The notes under the pieces were generated by a model, which saw nothing but the letters and a program-made list of their open reading frames with translations, was not told the DNA's origin and did not search any database. Positions 6,859 through 10,423 of a stretch of DNA of 10,423 bases are shown in pieces; positions within the stretch are counted from its first letter, which is position 1; every line of letters begins with the position of its first letter. The position numbers and the translations under genes are program-made. The DNA comes from Flavobacteriaceae bacterium (GTDB lineage: Bacteria; Bacteroidota; Bacteroidia; Flavobacteriales; Flavobacteriaceae), in NCBI GenBank assembly GCA_029253805.1, contig JAQWYU010000156.1:1-10423 (forward strand), read 5' to 3'.

Positions 6859-7611
6859 TTAATTTCCTGCTTCTTGTTTAATCCAGTCATATCCTTTTTC
6901 TTCTAGTTCAAAGGCTAGTTCTTTGGTCCCAGATTTTACAATTTTACCGTTATAGAGTACGTGTACATAATCTGGTACAATGTAGTCTAGTAATCTTTGA
7001 TAATGCGTAATTATTAATACTGCATTATCTTCTGATTTTAATTTATTAACTCCATTAGCTACAATCCTAAGTGCATCAATATCTAATCCAGAGTCGGTTT
7101 CATCAAGAATGGCTAATTTTGGCTCTAACATTGCCATTTGAAAAATTTCATTTCGTTTTTTTTCTCCTCCAGAAAAGCCTTGGTTAAGAGATCGAGATAA
7201 AAACTTTCGATCAATCTCCAGCAGTTCTGATTTTTCACGAATCAGTTTTAGCATTTCTTTTGCAGGCATGTCTTGTAAGCCTTTCGCTTTACGCGTTTCG
7301 TTCAAAGAAGTTTTTATAAAGTTAGTTACTGTAACTCCAGGAATTTCGACAGGATACTGAAAGGATAAGAATATGCCCTTGTGAGCCCTTTCTTCTACAG
7401 AAAGTTCATCAATATTTTGGCCTTCTAGTTTGATTTCTCCTTTTTCAACTTCGTATTCTTCTTTTCCCGCTATTACTGAGGCTAAGGTGCTCTTACCAGA
7501 ACCGTTTGGTCCCATTATAGCATGTACTTCTCCAGCTTTAATGTCTAGATTTATTCCTTTAAGAATTGATTTTTCATCAATGTGTGCATGTAAATTAGTT
7601 ATTTTTAACAT
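6859..7611 (-). CDS. sufC: Fe-S assembly ATPase SufC
   Basis: A 250-residue soluble ABC-type ATPase that powers the SufBCD scaffold; it is not a transporter. In order: Walker A GPNGSGKST (34-42), Q-loop around Gln85 (FLSFQYPVEIPGV, typical of SufC), ABC signature FSGGEKKRNE (146-155), Walker B LAILDETDSGLD (167-178) with catalytic Glu171, and H-loop His203 (IITHYQRLL). SufC is told apart from other ABC ATPases by GEKKRNEIFQM and DETDSGLDIDALRIVA. Length matches the family. The ATG lies 2 bases after the stop of the small lipoprotein gene that separates it from sufB. No transmembrane partner genes are nearby. Confidence 0.97.
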   Translation of the reverse strand: MLKITNLHAHIDEKSILKGINLDIKAGEVHAIMGPNGSGKSTLASVIAGKEEYEVEKGEIKLEGQNIDELSVEERAHKGIFLSFQYPVEIPGVTVTNFIKTSLNETRKAKGLQDMPAKEMLKLIREKSELLEIDRKFLSRSLNQGFSGGEKKRNEIFQMAMLEPKLAILDETDSGLDIDALRIVANGVNKLKSEDNAVLIITHYQRLLDYIVPDYVHVLYNGKIVKSGTKELAFELEEKGYDWIKQEAGN

Positions 7612-7613
7612 AA

Positions 7614-7967
7614 TTATTTTGTACCTAATTTTAGTGTGTTATTTGTCTCTTTTGAAGCTGTAACGCTAATGATTTCGATAATATCTATTTTCTTTTCCCA
7701 TAAGATAACGGAGTCTTTTTTTGTAGAAATAACCCCTTTGACCTCCACATTGATTACATCGCTTTCATTTGTTTTATAATTTTTTGCCAGAGTATTAAGC
7801 TCTCTCGCTTTTTCGTTCATAAACACTCCATAAATCTCGTTAGTATTTTGTAAAACTGCTGCATCTTCAAAGAAAATATAACTACCCTTAATAGTTGAAA
7901 CCTCATCAACATTTGAGTTCTTACAACCTAAAAAAATAATTAAGGCAAGTAATATTTTTCTTTTCAT
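7614..7967 (-). CDS. Small lipoprotein with NlpE C-terminal (OB-fold)-like domain, between sufB and sufC
   Basis: A 117-residue protein with a basic start (MKRK), a hydrophobic leader and a FLGC lipobox, giving lipidation at Cys15. The mature part, IKGSYIFFEDAAVLQ (26-40), NEIYGVFMNEKARELNTLAKNY (43-64) and VINVEVKGVIS (71-81), resembles the OB-like C-terminal domain of NlpE, the envelope lipoprotein linked to copper and surface stress in enterobacteria: an added-strand FxDAA, a Y-G-V strand, a helix, then a V-x-V-x-G strand. This is by eye and moderate in confidence. It lacks the N-terminal NlpE domain and has no CxxC after the lipid anchor. The gene sits 13 bases after sufB and 2 before sufC, so it must be co-transcribed. 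A link between envelope state and Fe-S assembly is possible but is inference. Confidence 0.75.
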   Translation of the reverse strand: MKRKILLALIIFLGCKNSNVDEVSTIKGSYIFFEDAAVLQNTNEIYGVFMNEKARELNTLAKNYKTNESDVINVEVKGVISTKKDSVILWEKKIDIIEIISVTASKETNNTLKLGTK

Positions 7968-7980
7968 TTTTAAAATTTTT

Positions 7981-9429
7981 TTATCCCACAGAACCTTCTA
8001 AACTGATTTCTAAAAGTTTCTGTGCTTCTACAGCAAATTCCATAGGCAACTTATTTAATACATCTTTACTGAACCCATTGACAATTAAAGCAATTGCTTT
8101 TTCAGTTTCGATTCCACGTTGATTACAATAAAATATTTGATCTTCACCAATTTTGCTGGTCGTAGCTTCGTGCTCAATCTGTGCAGTCTTATTTTTAGCT
8201 TCGATGTACGGAAAAGTATGAGCACCACAATCATTTCCCATTAATAAACTATCACACTGAGAAAAATTTCTAGCATTATCAGCTCTTGAGCTTATTTGCA
8301 CCAAACCTCTATAGCTATTTTGTGATTTGCCAGCTGATATGCCTTTACTGATAATTGTTGATTTGGTATTTTTGCCTAAGTGAACCATTTTTGTTCCCGT
8401 ATCCGCTTGTTGAAAGTTATTTGTAACTGCAATAGAGTAAAATTCTCCGACGGAATTATCTCCCTTTAAAATACACGATGGATATTTCCATGTTACAGCA
8501 CTTCCTGTTTCGACTTGTGTCCAAGAAATTTTAGCATTTTTTTCACAAAGGCCTCTTTTAGTAACAAAATTATAAACCCCACCTTTACCATTTTTATCAC
8601 CAGGGTACCAGTTTTGAACAGTTGAGTATTTGATTTCAGCATTTTCTTGAGCAATAAGCTCAACAACTGCCGCATGCAGTTGGTTTTCATCTCTACTAGG
8701 AGCTGTACAGCCCTCAAGATAGCTAACGTAACTGCCTTCATCTGCAATTAATAAAGTACGTTCGAATTGGCCAGTACCTGCTTGGTTTATTCTAAAATAT
8801 GTAGAAAGTTCCATTGGACATCTTACCCCTTTTGGAATATAACAAAAACTGCCATCACTAAACACCGCGCTGTTGAGAGCTGAGTAGTAGTTATCCGTTG
8901 TAGGAACAACTGTTCCTATATATTTTTTAACGAGTTCAGGATGTTCTTTGATAGCTTCCGATATACTCATAAAAATAATACCTTTTTCGCTTAACGTTTT
9001 TTTAAAAGTCGTTGCAACTGACACAGAGTCAACAACGATGTCCATTGCAACGTTGTTCATCTTTTTTTGTTCATCGATTGAAATTCCCAGCTTTTTATAC
9101 ATCGCCAACAAATCAGGGTCAACGTCATCAAGTGTTTTGTTTGGATCAGCCGTTTTGGGAGCGGAATAATAAGCAATGGATTGAAAATCAGGTTTTTTAT
9201 ACTTTACATTTGCCCAGTTTGGTTCATCCATTTCCTTCCAAATTCTAAAGGCCTCCAATCTCCACTCAGTCATCCAATCAGGCTCTTCTTTTTTCTTTGA
9301 AATTGCTTTTACAATTGATTCGTTTAGCCCTACTGGAAACGTTTCAGAGTCTAGTTCTGTATAAAAACCGTATTCGTACTCCTTTGTTTTTAATTCTTCT
9401 CTTAAATCGTCTTCTGTATATTTATTCAT
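7981..9429 (-). CDS. sufB: Fe-S cluster assembly scaffold protein SufB
   Basis: A 482-residue SufB, the main scaffold subunit of SufBC2D, on which the cluster is built. Motifs: the N-terminal [15 protein letters not shown] (47-61), [18 protein letters not shown] (198-215), [19 protein letters not shown] (239-257) with Cys241 at the sulfur-entry position (E. coli Cys254), VQNWYPGD (271-278), [13 protein letters not shown] (314-326), and the cluster-site region [10 protein letters not shown] (401-410) followed by [13 protein letters not shown] (419-431). Cys401 and Glu421 match the essential E. coli Cys405 and Glu434. An in-frame ATG at 9477 would add 16 hydrophobic residues and overlap the A-type carrier gene; the ATG at 9429 gives the normal N-terminus ([10 protein letters not shown]) and a 17-base gap, so it is chosen. 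Confidence 0.97.
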   Translation of the reverse strand: MNKYTEDDLREELKTKEYEYGFYTELDSETFPVGLNESIVKAISKKKEEPDWMTEWRLEAFRIWKEMDEPNWANVKYKKPDFQSIAYYSAPKTADPNKTLDDVDPDLLAMYKKLGISIDEQKKMNNVAMDIVVDSVSVATTFKKTLSEKGIIFMSISEAIKEHPELVKKYIGTVVPTTDNYYSALNSAVFSDGSFCYIPKGVRCPMELSTYFRINQAGTGQFERTLLIADEGSYVSYLEGCTAPSRDENQLHAAVVELIAQENAEIKYSTVQNWYPGDKNGKGGVYNFVTKRGLCEKNAKISWTQVETGSAVTWKYPSCILKGDNSVGEFYSIAVTNNFQQADTGTKMVHLGKNTKSTIISKGISAGKSQNSYRGLVQISSRADNARNFSQCDSLLMGNDCGAHTFPYIEAKNKTAQIEHEATTSKIGEDQIFYCNQRGIETEKAIALIVNGFSKDVLNKLPMEFAVEAQKLLEISLEGSVG

Positions 9430-9446
9430 AGCGATTAGAAATTTTA

Positions 9447-9776
9447 TTATAAGGAAAAAGATTCTCCGCACCCACATGTGCGATTTGCATTGGGGTTCTT
9501 GAAAACAAATCCTGCTCCGTTGAGACCTCCTGAATATTCAAGGGTTGTTCCAACTAAGTAAAGAAAACTTTTAGCATCGACAATTATTTTTACTCCGTTA
9601 TTTTCAAAAAGTTTGTCGCTCTCAATTTGAGAGTTATCAAACTTAAGATCATAAGAAAGGCCAGAACAGCCCCCACTTTTTACACCAACCCTGACATAGT
9701 CTTTTGCTGGATTAAAGCCATCTTCTTGCATTAATTCCAATACTTTAGTTTTTGCTGCTTCTGAAACTTTTATCAT
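9447..9776 (-). CDS. A-type iron-sulfur carrier (SufA/IscA family)
   Basis: A 109-residue HesB/IscA-family protein that carries clusters from the SufBCD scaffold to apo-proteins. Three conserved cysteines are present: Cys37 in SGGCSG, and Cys101 and Cys103 in TCGCGESF at the C-terminus. The body ([17 protein letters not shown], then [20 protein letters not shown]) fits the family throughout. The start is taken at the ATG at 9776: an in-frame TTG at 9794 would add six residues, but a GGAGG Shine-Dalgarno sequence (9788-9792) overlaps it and is spaced 11 bases from the ATG. It is the first gene of the suf operon, with a -7 box 31 bases upstream of the ATG. SufA, IscA and ErpA cannot be separated by sequence alone, so no gene symbol is given. 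Confidence 0.93.
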   Translation of the reverse strand: MIKVSEAAKTKVLELMQEDGFNPAKDYVRVGVKSGGCSGLSYDLKFDNSQIESDKLFENNGVKIIVDAKSFLYLVGTTLEYSGGLNGAGFVFKNPNANRTCGCGESFSL

Positions 9777-9787
9777 AATGTTTATAG

Positions 9788-9792
9788 CCTCC
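9788..9792 (-). promoter_or_regulatory. Shine-Dalgarno sequence of the A-type carrier gene
   Basis: GGAGG on the minus strand, 11 bases before the ATG at 9776. It is notable because Bacteroidota genes usually lack strong Shine-Dalgarno sequences, and it decides between the ATG and the in-frame TTG that overlaps it. Confidence 0.5.
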
Positions 9793-9806
9793 AATTAAAT
9801 AGTCTA

Positions 9807-9814
9807 CAAATATA
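9807..9814 (-). promoter_or_regulatory. -7 box of the suf operon promoter
   Basis: TATATTTG on the minus strand matches TAnnTTTG exactly. Transcription would begin near 9800, leaving a leader of about 25 bases that contains the GGAGG site. A TTG touches the box directly (9815-9817), but none is seen at the usual -33 distance. It is the only exact -7 match between the peroxidase stop and the first suf gene, so it is the likely main promoter of the operon. No regulator gene is present in the window. Confidence 0.55.
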
Positions 9815-9878
9815 CAACATAGAGAGTGGATTTCCATATATCCTAACATTATATTAAGACAATACAGAACAGAATTGC

Positions 9879-10423
9879 CTAGGGGTTTATGAAGTTTGGA
9901 TTATTTATAAAATTCTCGTCAGTTAGTGTTAGCAGAAAAGCTTTGAGATTAGCTTTTTCATTAGGACTTAATTGCACCCCTCCTTGATTCACTTTTTTCA
10001 TCAAGGGATCTATTGTGGATGAGTTTACAAGACCCTCGCTGTAATGGTTAATAACTTCATCAATAGTTAAAAATCTACCGTCATGCATGTATGGTGCTGT
10101 AAATATTAAATTTCGTAATGATGGCGATTTAAATTTACCATCATCTGATGGATCTCCACTAATACCGCCAAGACCAAGATCTGTAATGTTAGAATCTAGG
10201 CCGTTGTTATGAAACTTATTATCAGTCCATAGAGGATTATTATCACTTCCGTGACAATGAAAGCAATCGCCTTTTGATTCATCCATAAAAATATTAAATC
10301 CTTCAATTTCCTGTGCAGTTAAGTTTCCAACTCCCATTAAATAAGAGTCAAATCTTGAGTTTGAAGAGATGAGAGTTCTTTCAAACTGAGAAATTGCTTT
10401 TGAAACTAAAACAGAATCAATTA
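9879..10423 (-). CDS. Di-heme cytochrome c peroxidase/MauG-family protein, C-terminal part (cut by right edge)
   Basis: The frame is open to the right edge, so the N-terminus is missing; 180 residues plus the TAG stop are present. An internal ATG at 10337 is not the start, because the upstream residues (VSKAISQFERTLISSNSRFD) are themselves family-typical. The visible heme site is CFHCHG (CxxCH, codons at 10251-10265). APYMHDGRFLTIDEVINHY supplies the likely axial Met (codon 10086-10088) and a helix found in the C-terminal heme domain of the bacterial CcpA/MauG family. Such proteins are periplasmic and often reduce hydrogen peroxide; the fragment cannot separate a peroxidase from a MauG-like oxidase. 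The last residues (NNPNFINP) lie just after the conserved LKAFLLTLTD. It ends 102 bases before the A-type carrier ATG, and no clear terminator is seen between them. Confidence 0.9.
   Translation of the reverse strand, partial: IDSVLVSKAISQFERTLISSNSRFDSYLMGVGNLTAQEIEGFNIFMDESKGDCFHCHGSDNNPLWTDNKFHNNGLDSNITDLGLGGISGDPSDDGKFKSPSLRNLIFTAPYMHDGRFLTIDEVINHYSEGLVNSSTIDPLMKKVNQGGVQLSPNEKANLKAFLLTLTDENFINNPNFINP

Noticed and set aside
7430..7663. Plus-strand open frame opposite the sufC start
   Set aside because: It covers the Walker A region of sufC in antisense and the hydrophobic end is only A+T-rich intergenic sequence.
8493..8747. 84-codon open frame inside sufB on the same strand, another frame
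   Set aside because: It overlaps the conserved SufB core motifs and its residues show no family pattern, so it is a shadow frame.
8948..9248. Two plus-strand open frames opposite sufB
   Set aside because: Antisense to well-conserved SufB sequence, with no start signal or recognisable product.
9430..9477. Longer SufB start at the ATG at 9477, which would add a hydrophobic 16-residue N-terminus
   Set aside because: It would overlap the A-type carrier gene by 31 bases, and SufB is a cytoplasmic protein whose normal N-terminus begins at the ATG at 9429.

Overview
The window looks like chromosome from a low-GC member of the Bacteroidota, most likely a (marine-type) Flavobacteriaceae. This rests on strong A+T bias, near-exact TAnnTTTG -7 boxes close to gene starts, the presence of DUF2480 and DUF3078 proteins (families I know mainly from Bacteroidota), and HflX and secreted proteins of flavobacterial type. 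No mobile element, RNA gene or CRISPR was seen.

Layout, left to right. Bases 1-152 (minus) hold the first 50 codons of a secreted protein that runs off the left edge. An A+T-rich divergent spacer (153-351) carries a -7 box for the only plus-strand gene, hflX (352-1566). From 1606 to 9776 everything is on the minus strand and tightly packed: one long SUF iron-sulfur cluster assembly locus, read from right to left as iscA/sufA-type carrier, sufB, small NlpE-like lipoprotein, sufC, sufD, sufS, second small lipoprotein, sufE, SufT-like MIP18 (DUF59) protein, DUF2480 protein, DUF3078 outer-membrane protein. Gaps are between -4 and 56 bases, so these eleven genes are probably one operon, with a second promoter likely just before sufE. 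To the right (9879-10423, minus) is the C-terminal part of a di-heme cytochrome c peroxidase/MauG-type protein cut by the window edge.

How the genes work together. SufS takes sulfur from cysteine and passes it to Cys51 of SufE. SufB-SufC-SufD is the ATP-dependent scaffold that builds the cluster. The A-type carrier and the SufT-like protein deliver clusters to apo-proteins. The DUF2480 protein, with several cysteines and placed 2 bases after the SufT-like gene, is a candidate accessory factor. The unexpected part is the envelope cargo inside this cytoplasmic pathway: two predicted lipoproteins wedged between core suf genes and an outer-membrane beta-barrel-like protein at the tail. No new system is proven here. 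The best leads are these lipoproteins and the DUF2480 protein.
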